This document shows positions 55,301 through 64,000 of a DNA stretch of 64,000 nucleotides, piece by piece. Origin of the DNA: Gavia stellata (Eukaryota; Chordata; Aves; Gaviiformes; Gaviidae); the NCBI RefSeq assembly GCF_030936135.1, contig NC_082595.1, positions 100,109,334-100,173,333 of the forward strand, in the 5' to 3' direction. A program made the translations under genes and the position numbers. Position 1 is the stretch's first letter; every line of letters begins with the position of its first letter. Under the pieces are notes generated by a model. It made no database searches. It was given only the letters and a program-made list of their open reading frames with translations, and was not told the DNA's origin.

Positions 55301-56948
55301 AAGCTCAGAGCAGCTAAAAACCTTCATAACAGCTCAGCAAAGCCTTCGAAAGTTTGGTAGAAAAAAAATTACATAGTGGTTTGGATAAAGTTTTGATATC
55401 CTGGGCTTACAGTAAAATTCTCAAATGATATAGAGAAAAAGGGATACATGGCTCGCAGTGCTTCCTCCTAAACCCAAACTAATTAACCTTTTTTCATCAT
55501 TTAAAACCGATTCTTCATAATGAGGTAAATAAGATCTAGATGAGAAGATTAAGATACGTGCAAAGTTATAGTCATACACTCTAGCTCTCATCCAAGAAAG
55601 CATGTTTGAACAATTTAATTAGATTTAAGTATGTGTTTAAATTACTTTTTGAATTACTGCTTCAAAGTGCGTACACACATACAGTCTCATATCATGTCAG
55701 TAACTTTTTTTCAGAAAAATAATTCAGGAATAAATGATTCAAGAAAACTATTTCAAGGTGATAAAACGTGTATCTAATCACCTGAAATTCTCTCTTAAAC
55801 CGTGCTTCAAAACAAAGTTATTTTAAAAAACCTGGCTTCTCTCAAAACTTTTTTGCTGGGATTTTTATAGAATAAAGGTATTAAGAGACAAAACATCACA
55901 CGGTGTTAGCATTTTAAATAAAAAGCATTTCACGTAAGTAGTGGAGTAAGATTAAACCCGTATTTAAGGATCTGATGACCAGTTTTCAAGACAATGTCTA
56001 GAAGTACATGCAGGGAAACTGTTACCAGCGAAAAGTGAAATAGCTTTGAATCAGATATAGATGTGACAAGTGAATCAGAATGTGAAACACTGTTTTGCAA
56101 ACTGATAACCATGCAATTAAGAGAGATGCAATCAAGCACATACACTTTGACCACTTCACTACTTTTTAGAAACTATAATAATCCCAGATAAATCATCACT
56201 GAACCAGGCAAAAGTAGTGCCACCTCCACTGCTTGTGGTTTTTTCAGCTTTTTATTTTTATATCCAATACATATTTCCATTCAAGGAAGCAACATAAAGA
56301 AATCTTTTTTAACCCTGATTTGTTAAAGAAAGCTGAGGTCAGCTTCATGTAAATTTAACAATGGCTCATAAACACTTTGAAACTAATTCAAGGTAAGGTT
56401 TTACTTGCATATCTATCTTTCTGCCCCCTGCTCAGAATGAATTCAAGTAATTTTGTATGGTTTTATAAATATCAAAAAGCAATATTCAACTGAAGTGTAA
56501 TTTGATTTGTTTGCAAATCCCTTTTGAATTGCTTTATGATGCGTAAGCGCATGCAGTTTATTAGGAAATAATAAGCAAGGAAGGCAAGCCAGGCAAGAAG
56601 CTTTGCTCACTTTCAAAGTCAAGGAAAAAATTTGGCCCCTGATCAAGCTCTGTGCAAGTGAGAACTTTTAAAAGATTTCCCATTTGGTTCCTGAAAAATA
56701 GAAAAGGAAGAGAAAAGGAGTCCTGAGTGAACAGATGCTTTTAGAGACAAGGACTTGGACAGATTGGTTGTGCTGGAAAATACACACTGCAAGCAATCAG
56801 ATTTTAAAAGTTTTTCCTCAGTTCGCTTTTAAGTCAGGGAAAAGATTCTCTCATTGTCTTGTAATTGTTTGAACTTACTTTCAAAATCCAGGAAAAAATG
56901 TGGATAGTTTTCAATTTCCCTGGTAAGGACCTTAAGAAGATTACCCAT
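37284..56948 (-). CDS. CYRIA: CYRIA (FAM49A), CYFIP-related Rac1 interactor A, complete CDS in ten exons
   Basis: This is the overall span of the coding region. Joining ten minus-strand segments with GT-AG junctions gives 972 nt, that is 323 codons plus a TAG stop, with no internal stop. The protein starts MGNLLKVLT, a classic N-myristoylation context (Gly2), and ends RAMLQ. It is the DUF1394 / CYFIP Rac1-binding fold. CYRI proteins bind active Rac1 at the leading edge and antagonise the Scar/WAVE complex, limiting lamellipodia, and they act in macropinocytosis; this is family knowledge. The arginine pair known in CYRI-B to contact Rac1 corresponds to Arg159-Arg160 here (YYRRTISR). The N-terminal stretch [15 protein letters not shown] and the internal [14 protein letters not shown] identify CYRIA rather than CYRIB. 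The length equals the family's usual length. No frameshift or missing motif was seen. Confidence 0.97.
38731..38801 (-). CDS. CYRIA: CYRIA coding exon 9 (residues 280-302 and two bases of codon 303)
   Basis: The acceptor is CTTCTGTTCCCAG|ATG at 38801 and the donor is CTCAG|GTATGT at 38731. It reads [20 protein letters not shown] then NAL, with AG left for Arg303. The segment is 71 nt. Reading through the donor gives the false extension RYVWNNC and so on seen in a plain ORF scan. Confidence 0.95.
39620..39700 (-). mobile_element. Possible second MIR-like fragment
   Basis: AGCACAGTCAAGATTTGAAC followed by CTCCTAATTTTCCAAATCCC and CATTACAGGGCT resembles the reverse strand of the MIR core (AAGGTCACACAGC ... 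GATTCGAACCC ... CATGCTCTTAACC). The match is short, so this is tentative. Confidence 0.35.
40540..40720 (+). mobile_element. MIR-like ancient SINE
   Basis: The stretch includes CTGCATTCAGTTCCTGGGCT, GACCTTGAGCAAATCATTTC, ACCTCTTTGTGACATATCTT and CCCTCTGTAAATCAGAGTC. It follows the MIR core in order (GTTCNAATCCC, TGACCTTGGGCAAGTCACTT, AACCTCTCTGTGCCTCAGTTTCC, CATCTGTAAAATGGGG), all in plus orientation, within CYRIA intron 8. It is strongly diverged. Confidence 0.65.
41449..41575 (-). CDS. CYRIA: CYRIA coding exon 8 (residues 237-279)
   Basis: The acceptor is CTGTTTTCCAG|A at 41575 and the donor is GAT|GTAAGA at 41449. It reads [20 protein letters not shown] then [20 protein letters not shown] and KID. 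The hydrophobic [18 protein letters not shown] stretch is the most conserved C-terminal block of the family. The segment is 127 nt. Confidence 0.96.
42025..42040. repeat. CT microsatellite
   Basis: About eight CT units followed by a T-rich pyrimidine tract in CYRIA intron 7. Confidence 0.85.
43438..43517 (-). CDS. CYRIA: CYRIA coding exon 7 (residues 211-236 and two bases of codon 237)
   Basis: The acceptor is ACCCTTCTAG|AAC at 43517 and the donor is ACACC|GTAAGT at 43438. It reads [20 protein letters not shown] then KVMLET, leaving CC for Pro237. The segment is 80 nt. The intron separating it from exon 6 is only 95 bp. Confidence 0.95.
43613..43729 (-). CDS. CYRIA: CYRIA coding exon 6 (residues 172-210)
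   Basis: The acceptor is TTTTCATCAG|CTA at 43729 and the donor is GAA|GTAGGT at 43613. It reads [20 protein letters not shown] then [19 protein letters not shown]. It is 117 nt, phase 0 at both ends. It encodes conserved central helices of DUF1394. Confidence 0.96.
44003..44080 (-). CDS. CYRIA: CYRIA coding exon 5 (residues 146-171, Rac1-contact arginines)
   Basis: The acceptor is TCCTCTAAG|ATG at 44080 and the donor is CAC|GTAAGT at 44003. The 78-nt exon reads [20 protein letters not shown] then RINNMH. It carries Arg159-Arg160, equivalent to the CYRI-B arginine pair required for Rac1 binding in published work. Both ends are phase 0, so skipping it would keep the frame but remove the Rac1 contact. 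It is separated from exon 4 by an intron of only 84 bp. Confidence 0.96.
44165..44301 (-). CDS. CYRIA: CYRIA coding exon 4 (residues 100-145)
   Basis: The acceptor is TTCATTCAG|AG at 44301 and the donor is CTTAAG|GTTAAT at 44165. It reads [20 protein letters not shown] then [20 protein letters not shown] and RFDELK. The segment is 137 nt and returns the frame to phase 0. [19 protein letters not shown] is among the most conserved parts of the family. Confidence 0.96.
45366..45471 (-). CDS. CYRIA: CYRIA coding exon 3 (residues 65-99)
   Basis: The acceptor is TTTTCATTTCAG|GCA at 45471 and the donor is TTAG|GTGAG at 45366. It reads [20 protein letters not shown] and then [15 protein letters not shown], leaving one G for the next codon. 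These are highly conserved helices of the CYRI/CYFIP fold. The segment is 106 nt. Confidence 0.96.
46386..46507 (-). CDS. CYRIA: CYRIA coding exon 2 (residues 24-64)
   Basis: The acceptor is CTGTTTCTTAG|AT at 46507 and the donor is GAT|GTATGT at 46386. Joined to the single A carried from exon 1 it reads [20 protein letters not shown] and ends AGQEIRD. The segment is 122 nt and restores phase 0. It encodes acidic and helical N-terminal parts of the DUF1394 fold. In another frame the exon gives a spurious ORF opening MHSPQMEKG, which is only a shadow. Confidence 0.95.
49057..49086. repeat. CAA/TAA microsatellite
   Basis: Mixed ATA and ACA trinucleotide units inside CYRIA intron 1. Confidence 0.9.
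50035..50102. repeat. 34-bp tandem duplication
   Basis: AAGTATAACAATATCTCAGT and the following bases at 50035-50068 are repeated at 50069-50102 with a few substitutions. In CYRIA intron 1. Confidence 0.85.
52975..54140 (+). mobile_element. Solo LTR of an avian endogenous retrovirus, antisense to CYRIA
   Basis: A GC-rich block of about 1.2 kb inside intron 1. It contains repeated CACGCTGGAGCAGG-type units, a poly(A) signal AATAAA at 53952-53957, and an end reading CAGCCAGGGTCAACCCACAACA with terminal CA. I recognise it as a common bird LTR, probably ERVL-like, though the family name is from memory. The 5' end is unclear and may be truncated, and no duplicated target site was found. There are no viral genes. 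The 171- and 226-codon minus-strand ORFs over it are products of its repetitive GC-rich sequence. It carries its own promoter and poly(A) signals in the direction opposite to CYRIA. Confidence 0.8.
53201..53272. repeat. 36-bp tandem duplication in the LTR
   Basis: Two adjacent copies of a 36-base unit beginning AAATACAGCTGTGCAACGGC, first at 53201 and again at 53237, essentially identical. In each frame the unit gives a repeated peptide (for example [10 protein letters not shown]). A tandem duplication inside the LTR, possibly a U3/R repeat variant. Confidence 0.85.
56879..56948 (-). CDS. CYRIA: CYRIA coding exon 1 (residues 1-23 and first base of codon 24)
   Basis: The start codon is at 56948-56946 on the minus strand, followed by [19 protein letters not shown] and the rest of the first helix. 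The exon itself probably begins at 56958 after a TTTACTAG acceptor, leaving ten untranslated bases before the ATG. The donor is A|GTAAGT at 56879/56878. Gly2 is the predicted myristoylation site and the nearby lysine and arginine suit membrane attachment. The TREIENYPH stretch is the clearest mark of CYRIA, because CYRIB differs here. Translation must start here: the protein begins exactly as the family does. Confidence 0.96.
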
Positions 56949-57509
56949 CCCAGCAAACCTAGTAAATGCAACAAAATCGTAAACAGTTATATACGTAAAC
57001 TTCAAATACTACAACTAAGAGCTTGACACAGTCTGCATCATATATTAAACATTATGGCAAGTTCTGGACCATGAGAAACATTTTGGTGGTCAATTCTGTG
57101 ATATTTATGCACGGGGACAGAGAGAGAAAGACCTTGGATAAATAAAGAAATAATTCTATTCAACAAATTGGAATTTCAACATCAGTATAACATTACGAAG
57201 TACAGACAGGTATTTATGAGTTTATTTACTTAGCAAGAGAAACAAACTCAGAATTCGTAAACCCTCTAAATTGCTGGACTCAAGATTACTGAATACCATT
57301 CCAGAGTAAAAAATGAGGCCTTAATCCTTGGTTTGGAATCTTTAGCATAAATCCATGTTATTTCACAAAAATAACTCAATGCAAGGAAAAAAATAACCTA
57401 ATTGTTTCTAATCAGTAACGTTTTATAAAATATTACTATAAAAATCTGTCAGAAAGAAAAGCTAAAAAGCTTGTTCTTTTTAACTTTTAAAAATGTACAT
57501 AAGCATTTT

Positions 57510-57529
57510 GGGGGGGGGGGGGGGGGGGG
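57510..57529. repeat. Run of twenty Gs
   Basis: An uninterrupted G20 followed by a purine run and an A-rich tract to about 57545. On the transcript strand of CYRIA it is C20 within the upstream intron. Runs of this length are prone to slippage and to sequencing error. Confidence 0.95.
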
Positions 57530-58796
57530 AGAAGGAAAAAAAAAAGAAGAGGTTCCAAACTCTATCTTTTTATGTGTTATTCCTATCTTTTATCATCTTG
57601 GAAGCCTTTACATTTCAAGTTATGAAAAACTCCCAAAAGGAAAAGTGACCAACTCTCAAAAAAGGAAGTCTCTATGGAAGACAAGAAGGAAAGAGATTTG
57701 AAGAAAAGTTTTTTACCAGTACGGTCCTTAGGAAGATAAATTATTCTAAAACTACATAAAAGTATAGCTTTCTTGGGCAAACTTAAACTTTTTCTCAGAA
57801 GAGAGAAAAATTAAACCATGAAAAGCACATACAAGGATAAAGAGGTCTGCCTGGAGGGATGTAGAAAAATGTAATTTTAGATTTAAAACTCAGATTGAAA
57901 ACTGATTTTTGCCTCAAAGATAAATATTCTCAGTACTCTAAACCACAGCTCTTGGGCCTCACATCTGATGCTCATCTATTTTTCAGTTTAATTCTTTTCC
58001 CACTTAAGAAATCAGACCACAAAAAAAGTACTCTAAGTATGTACATGGCTGATACTCCATATGAGGAGACAGTTTTTTTCAAATTTTCCCCCAAATGTTA
58101 CAGAAGAAAAAGTATCATCGACCCTAACTTCTATATGCATGTAAGGAATATACTTCTATAGCAGGAAAACCTAGGAAGGTAATGTAAAGCTTGGAGATTT
58201 CAAAGCACTCAGTCATTCCATAAAATGACATAAATTTAATCAATAATCTGTTCAGAGCACGCAGCTTCATGTAAACCAGGTTTTTGTTAGACAAATGGCT
58301 TTGTTTTGCATTAAATACTTCTTCAAAATTTTCTCTCCAGAACAAATCCAGTGAGCAGACTGTCAAGCCCTTTACAATTAGCAACATCTTGCATACACAA
58401 TATTGAAACACAAAGAAACATTCTCCATTATTCATAAAATTACATCCATTTATATGCAGGAAAAAAAATCTACAGTTTTACTTTCAGAACACGATCTGCA
58501 CTGTACGAACTGAGTCTGACTTTTTGATTAGCCTACAAAGGGGACAAACATACAAACAAAGCAAAATACATTTTATATAGTATTAAAATGTGTATCTTCC
58601 ATAATTTAACATTTTCATCACACTGGTATAATACATTTTATCAGCAGCAGGTAAGAGGGACAAGATAATGTGTATACACTTATTTTCCTTTTCATAACCT
58701 TGAAAGAAACAATATTATTATGAAATACTATCACAATCTAAATTACTAACTCAGTTTGGATTCTTCACTTTCAACTCGTTTTAAGCCATATCTTAC

Positions 58797-59031
58797 CTCA
58801 TTGTCTTCAACCTTCAGAGAGTATCCAACCATTTCTTCTACTGCCAAAGTTAGCACTGCAGCCAGAGACTGTTTTAGTTGATAGCATGCTTCGAACAGTG
58901 AGAAAGCTGCTCCCTTTGCCAAAAACCTGAGGATATGCTCCCTCATTTGCATTGAGCAGCTTGAGGTCATGTGCCCAAGCTCTGGTTTCTGATCCTTCTT
59001 ACAGAAGTACAGCACATCACGGCTCTGGAGA
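58797..59031 (-). other. Candidate upstream exon of CYRIA with an overlapping upstream ORF
   Basis: On the minus strand a reading frame is open across this block and meets a near-perfect donor, GACAATGAG|GTAAGA, at 58797. From its first ATG it opens MTSSCSMQMREHILRFLAKG and ends YSLKVEDNE. If spliced to the 56958 acceptor the frame continues VCWDG and stops at a TAA overlapping codons 2-3 of CYRIA. So it would be a 5' leader exon carrying a start-overlapping uORF, not an N-terminal extension. The upstream acceptor (CATACTTAG at about 59031) has a poor pyrimidine tract, so the left boundary is uncertain. I do not recognise the peptide. It could also be a chance ORF. Confidence 0.35.
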
Positions 59032-61889
59032 TTTCTAAGTATGAGTATTTTTCCTGAACTTTGACTACATTTCTTCGTTTTTCATTTTGTTCCCCTCTCC
59101 TTCGATCCCTGTGTAGAAACTGATTCAGCTATTTAGGTCACAAGTATGAAACAAGAACCCTGCCACAAACTTTATACCCATTTTCATGGTCAGACTGCAT
59201 TTTCCAATGGTTCACGAAGGCACTGGTTTGACACCATCTATTTCCAATGTACCTCAACCCAAAAAATTGTGATATTCAACATCAACATCTAGAAGATACG
59301 GTTTAGGCAGCTGCTAAACATGCTTTACTTTTTTATGATTTGAAATAATTTCTTTATGGTTTCCTAAAAAACAAAACTAAAAGATTTCGTTCCAGGAAAC
59401 TTTCGCTTTCAACTATAACTCATCATTCAACACTAAGATTTTAACTCTGTATTAAAAGGCCAAGCTTCACCTTAATGGCAGTACTAATAAACATAATTCC
59501 TTGCCCCAAACTGAATTATTTTATTTTGTATAGCTTGCTGCTTCCCAGTACTTGGATCTTCCAAACTGTCCTTCCCTGAAAACTCTAATAATGTATTTCA
59601 AACCTCAGGAACTGCAAGCCATTTCCAGGATAATGAGATTTCAAAGTAACTAATGACATAAATTCTGAGCAGGTCAGTATATACACTGTGGTTGCAACAG
59701 AAATGCAAATAAACAGCTGATGCACAGAAGCAAATCAGAAAGGTTTAACTTAGGAGCATAAAATTCCATTTCATTAAACTGGAAAGCATTTTATTTTACT
59801 TACTGCAAAATCAGTTTAAATGTTGAAATGAGACTCAATGCATATACAAAAATATTGCTGTTGCAGTACTCCTAAATGATGGCAGCTTCTCTTTAGTGTC
59901 CAAATCCCTTAAAATTCCAACTTTTAACAGCAAGCTTTAAAAATGATGCGTTGACATGAGAATGATGTTTGCATTTTCATGTTTGCTACTGTTTTCCAAA
60001 CCATTAAAGCTTATCCTAAGATACTACATAAGCATACAAAAAATACTTTCTAAGCTACTGTTGACAGTTTAAAGCTCGTTACTCGATTTTTGATGTTCAA
60101 CATTTAATTAGTGGCACACATACATAAATAAACCGTAAAAACAGTAATAATAAGAAGGTACATTCAGCATTTTGTGTTTTATATACCATTATCCAGTCGC
60201 ATTTTTAAAAATGTTGAGCTTTGAACAAAATAACAGAAGTTGGTTTTCAAAAAACATCACTTTGTTCCTAAAATTTCATTAATTTAATTTTGACATTCTG
60301 GAGGCATTATCTAGGATGGGAAAAAAAATTCCTTCTCCCCCACTAAACCAATCAGTCTATTTTTCAGTTGTGATAAATAAAATGCTACCCCCCCAAAACC
60401 AAATCAAAATGCAACCCCTCAAAATCTGCCATGGATTTTATATACATATACTGAAAATATACTGAAATATATATTTATTATGTACCGAAATCCAGTTTTG
60501 AAAATTTAGTAAATGTTCACAAACTGGGTATTATCAACTAAATATTGCATGTCCAAAGCTAAGTAGAATGTTATTTAACTCTTCTTTAAAAATCTTTGTT
60601 TACACACTGTTTTAAGGGATTACATAATTTTGATGTGTGGAGTTTTGTATTATTTTTAAATGATGGCGATAGTACTACATAAATTGCTAGGAACTACTAA
60701 TTTATTTCTTCTTCCCTTACAGGACTAATTTAATCAGTGCGAACTCAAAACCATCAGCATCACTGAAGGTATAACAGACAGACAAAGCACTTAAACCTTG
60801 TGTTAGTGAAAAAGGACACGTTCACCAGCTCAACCCTTTGCTGCTCATCAGTGCTCCTTTGCCAGACACTATTTCCTGAATCTGCCTGCTTACATAAACA
60901 TAGTCTAAAAGGCTTTTGTCAAAATGAGCTGGATCAGCAAATACCTACTGCTTAAACTCATTTAGATCATCCTAATGAAGTGGGGCTGGGAGCGTTCTCA
61001 TGAGCGGCTCCATCGGGAGTTTCAGGAGAAACAGAGACTCCCAAGTTCAGGAGTGGCAATGAATGACTGGGGAAGATAACTTCCAATGGCACATCTACAG
61101 GGGTAGGGACAGGCATCCAGTCCGAGGGAACGGTACTGTACTAAGCATACTAGCATCATTAAAGCAGGGGAGCTGACCTTACTGCATGAATAATTAACCA
61201 TGGTTTCAAAAAAAACCCCAGCATTTGAACCCAAGAAGATCTCTGGGATCAAAAGCACGATTCCAAATCATGATATTCACCTACAAAGTTTGTAGAGGTG
61301 CTTGTAAGGAAATAGCAGAAGTGCAAGATTCAGAAACTGTTTTTATTCTATTAAGGAATAAAATAAAAATGAAAAAAAAAAATCCTGATTAAAAACGCGC
61401 AAGTTTCTTAACAGTGATAATCTACTTTGTTTTCTGAAGGAAACCCTGTATCACTCACTGTTTTGTGTCTGGGAGAGGAAGGAAGATATAAAAGATCATT
61501 TTTAATTGCATTTGCCAACTCTATTACCAATATTTTTGCTTGTTTTTCTATGCAATAAACATATTAAACCCGCCTAATCTCTTAAGAGTGTTTGTGTGAG
61601 ACTAGCTCCAAGTAAACTGGAATGCTGCAGTGCTTGGAGTCATCCACGGAGTGAAGGTACAGCCACAGACTGGAGCACTTTCACAGGAGTGCCCCACGCA
61701 CACATCCCCTACTTCTCCCTTTCACCATCAGCACCTGAATGGAGTTCTGCAAGGCTCATGCAACAGAACAGACATTACCATAGGTAAGAAACTGAGAATA
61801 TTATTGCTGTGAAAAGTGCAGTGCTGAAGTCAGGAATAGTCAAGGAAGCATTTTGATTCATGTTCACAGCAATGCCATAAAACCGTTGG

Positions 61890-62330
61890 AGTTAGGGGTA
61901 GGGTTATCTAGACCCCAAAACAGGAACGGCAGCAGCTCTGTCATTCTGCACAGATGTTTGTCTAAACTATTCTTAAAGCGCTTCAAAAAGCTCTTTAAGC
62001 TCAATCACAGTAGTTCACGTTTTATTATACCTGACCAGTCTCACTGCCCTTCTCTACAATCTTTCGAAGAGGTCCAAATTACAATGGGTCACTCAACTCT
62101 CAGTATAATGCTCCAAATGCATCCAATGCATGCCAAATATAATGCAGGAATTGAGTCTTGCAGAAAACTGTGCTTTACACATCCCTCAAATATTATTTGC
62201 ATAGTTTTATTTTGCCCATTGCTTTCCTTTCTGCATTTTGGCAATTCATTAGTCCTGCTGCTTATATTTATCCCCATCAAACTCCACAGTAGGGTTTTTT
62301 TCTTAATCATCTCTCCAATTTTCTTATAGT
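61890..62330 (-). mobile_element. Possible ancient CR1-clade LINE 3' fragment
   Basis: CACAGATGTTTGTCTAAACT followed by ATTCTTAAAGCGCTTCAAAA, and later GACCAGTCTCACTGCCCTTC, resembles the reverse strand of the C-terminal ORF2 region of old CR1/L3 elements. A 158-codon plus-strand ORF spans it and is regarded as a shadow. Tentative. Confidence 0.4.
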
Positions 62331-64000
62331 ATAAAATATTTTCATAGATATGGCAGTATCATTACCTTCAGTTGTTTTACTGGTAAATGTTTAAATTTTA
62401 TAAACTGTAGTTGCATTGATGAGGAGAAATATAACAACTGATGTTTAATACTCTCAGTTGTGCGAAGAGATGTTAGTTTTGAAAAGTGGTATTATTGCTC
62501 TATGGACTTTATTTTAGAAATAAGCATAAGACTTTATTGTTATATTAAGAAAGAAATGTCAAAATAGTGATACATTTATGTTTGAGATGCTAATTGCAAA
62601 AAAAACCCAAAGATATTTCACAGTGAAGTACCTACAGTATCCTCTAGCAAGGCGCAGACAAGGGAAAAACATACCAAAGTTCTTTTCAGAGGGCAAGCTA
62701 TATTCATTTTCCAGAAAAAATCAAATTGTCACCAATGTTGGCCTCTAAATACTGTATTTATAAGATTCTCATAACATAAGTAACATACTCACATAACAAG
62801 ATGCACCAAGAAGCATACATACAAGCAAAGAAAAAACAGCGTCATACATTCCTTATGCAAGCGAAGCATAAACTGTCAAAAAGAAACCCCAACAAAACTC
62901 AAACCCAAAAAACAGATGTAAAGAAGTGAAAAGTGGATTAAGAGAGGAAAGTTGCTCAAGGTAAAAGTAATCCAAGATAAAGGAATCATTTCTGCTTTGA
63001 CCAATTATTTCATTACAATTCCTAGATAAGCAACACTTCAAGCCAAGAGCTTTTGCTGTTAACTGATATGCAGATTGCAGGACACAATTAAAACCTACAA
63101 AAAAGGTGAGGCAAGTCAAAGGGAGTTAATAAATGGTTTGTAATGACAAATACATTTTTCACTAATCACAAAATGTTAAAAGAGCTGGCCAACAATATTA
63201 GTACCTGTAGCCCCAAGGATTAAAAGCTTGGCTCATGGTTTCACTAAAATCAAAAGGTTAAAAAAAAGGATTACCTCAGATGAACTTACAACTTACTCAA
63301 GGGGGGGGATTTTTCTATATGCCAACCCTCACACCTGAACACACTTTGAACAGAACTCCTATATATTTTCAAAGTGCATCATGTCAGAAGAGCCATCATG
63401 AAAGGATGAAAACCAGGCAACCAAAATATCTGGATTCTCATTCATAGGTTATAATAAAAAAAAACCAAACTACCAAACCCCAACAAAAAAAAATGTAGAA
63501 CGGAAGCCAATTAAGTAATTAGAATAAAATTATATTTGAAATTAAGAAAACACTGTTGCACTTTGATCCTTCCACCTGAGTGTATAGTAACTACAGTAAC
63601 CTAGTTTCAATATTGCATTGCATGCACAGTTGCTTATACGCAAAACAGGGACACAATTTCCCTGTACACAATAAATGGAGCCTCTATCAACTGATGCTGT
63701 TAGGTAAGCAAAGCAGGATACTAATGTTTACCAAACTAATACGCAGGAGACAGATAACTTTAACAGAAACAGAACAGGTTTGGCTAGTTTAAGTGTTTCT
63801 TCATTCAAAACAAAACCACTTCATTTTTTTCCAGGTGGAGTTGGACTTAGTTCTTCCAAACTCTTGTAAGAGAAGAGCAGCCATATCGTCATCTTCCTCC
63901 TAAAGTGTCCTTGTCTTCTCTCACCAAAATCATAGCGAAAAAGGAAATAAACCATCTTAGAACACACTTTGGAAATCTAAGGATTTGGGCATTTGAAAAG

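Larger units (their letters stand above)
46508..56878 (-). other. CYRIA: CYRIA intron 1 (between coding exons 1 and 2), 10.4 kb
   Basis: This is the longest intron between coding exons. It holds an antisense solo LTR (about 52975-54140), a purine-rich run on the plus strand (48715-48790), a CAA/TAA microsatellite (49057-49086) and a 34-bp tandem duplication (50035-50102). A weak old amniote repeat trace lies near 50170-50260. The rest is AT-rich and featureless to inspection. Confidence 0.9.
56959..64000 (-). other. CYRIA upstream intron or 5' flank
   Basis: No CpG island or clear promoter is visible between the ATG exon and the right edge, so the main transcription start is probably beyond 64000. 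The stretch holds a 20-base G run (57510-57529), the candidate exon at 58797-59031, an old LINE-like fragment (about 61890-62330) and AT-rich filler. Several ORFs of 60-158 codons occur but have no recognisable product. Confidence 0.6.

Noticed and set aside
58746..59015. Independent 89-residue protein starting at 59015
   Set aside because: The first codon is GTG, not ATG, and the frame runs through a strong splice donor at 58797, so the last 17 residues are probably intronic. It is better described as a candidate leader exon.

Overview
The window is vertebrate nuclear DNA, almost certainly from a bird. The recognisable repeats are CR1 LINE fragments and avian-type endogenous retrovirus LTRs. 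The one certain gene is a split vertebrate gene with short introns in its 3' half. The species cannot be named from this sequence.

The gene is CYRIA (formerly FAM49A), on the minus strand. Ten coding exons between 56948 and 37284 join into a complete, uninterrupted 323-codon reading frame plus stop, and every junction is GT-AG. The product is a small N-myristoylated Rac1-binding protein (DUF1394, related to CYFIP) that restrains the Scar/WAVE complex. The paralogue is CYRIA, not CYRIB, judging by the N-terminus and several internal stretches. The 3' UTR probably runs from 37283 to about 35145. The true promoter and first exon are not obvious and probably lie beyond the right edge. A candidate upstream exon near 58797-59031 has a strong splice donor and carries an open frame that would overlap the CYRIA start codon.

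Layout from left to right. Positions 1-13390 are gene-free, AT-rich intergenic DNA with one unusually long unexplained ORF (5968-6615). Positions 13391-15010 are a cluster of CR1 pieces, including a perfect 49-bp inverted repeat and a 5'-truncated minus-strand CR1. Positions 15715-16610 are an isolated CpG island about 18.5 kb beyond the end of CYRIA, a candidate promoter of an unannotated transcript. Positions 16611-32486 are intergenic DNA with ancient LINE remnants. Positions 32487-34035 are a plus-strand CR1 split by a nested minus-strand solo LTR. Positions 35145-56958 hold the CYRIA 3' UTR, exons and introns. The 10.4-kb first coding intron carries a GC-rich solo LTR in antisense orientation (about 52975-54140). 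Positions 56959-64000 are upstream intron or 5' flank.

No tRNA, rRNA, CRISPR array or second protein-coding gene could be supported. In mammals CYRIA lies beside a large gene desert containing MYCN. The left part of this window is downstream of CYRIA and may be the start of the equivalent avian desert; that is inference.
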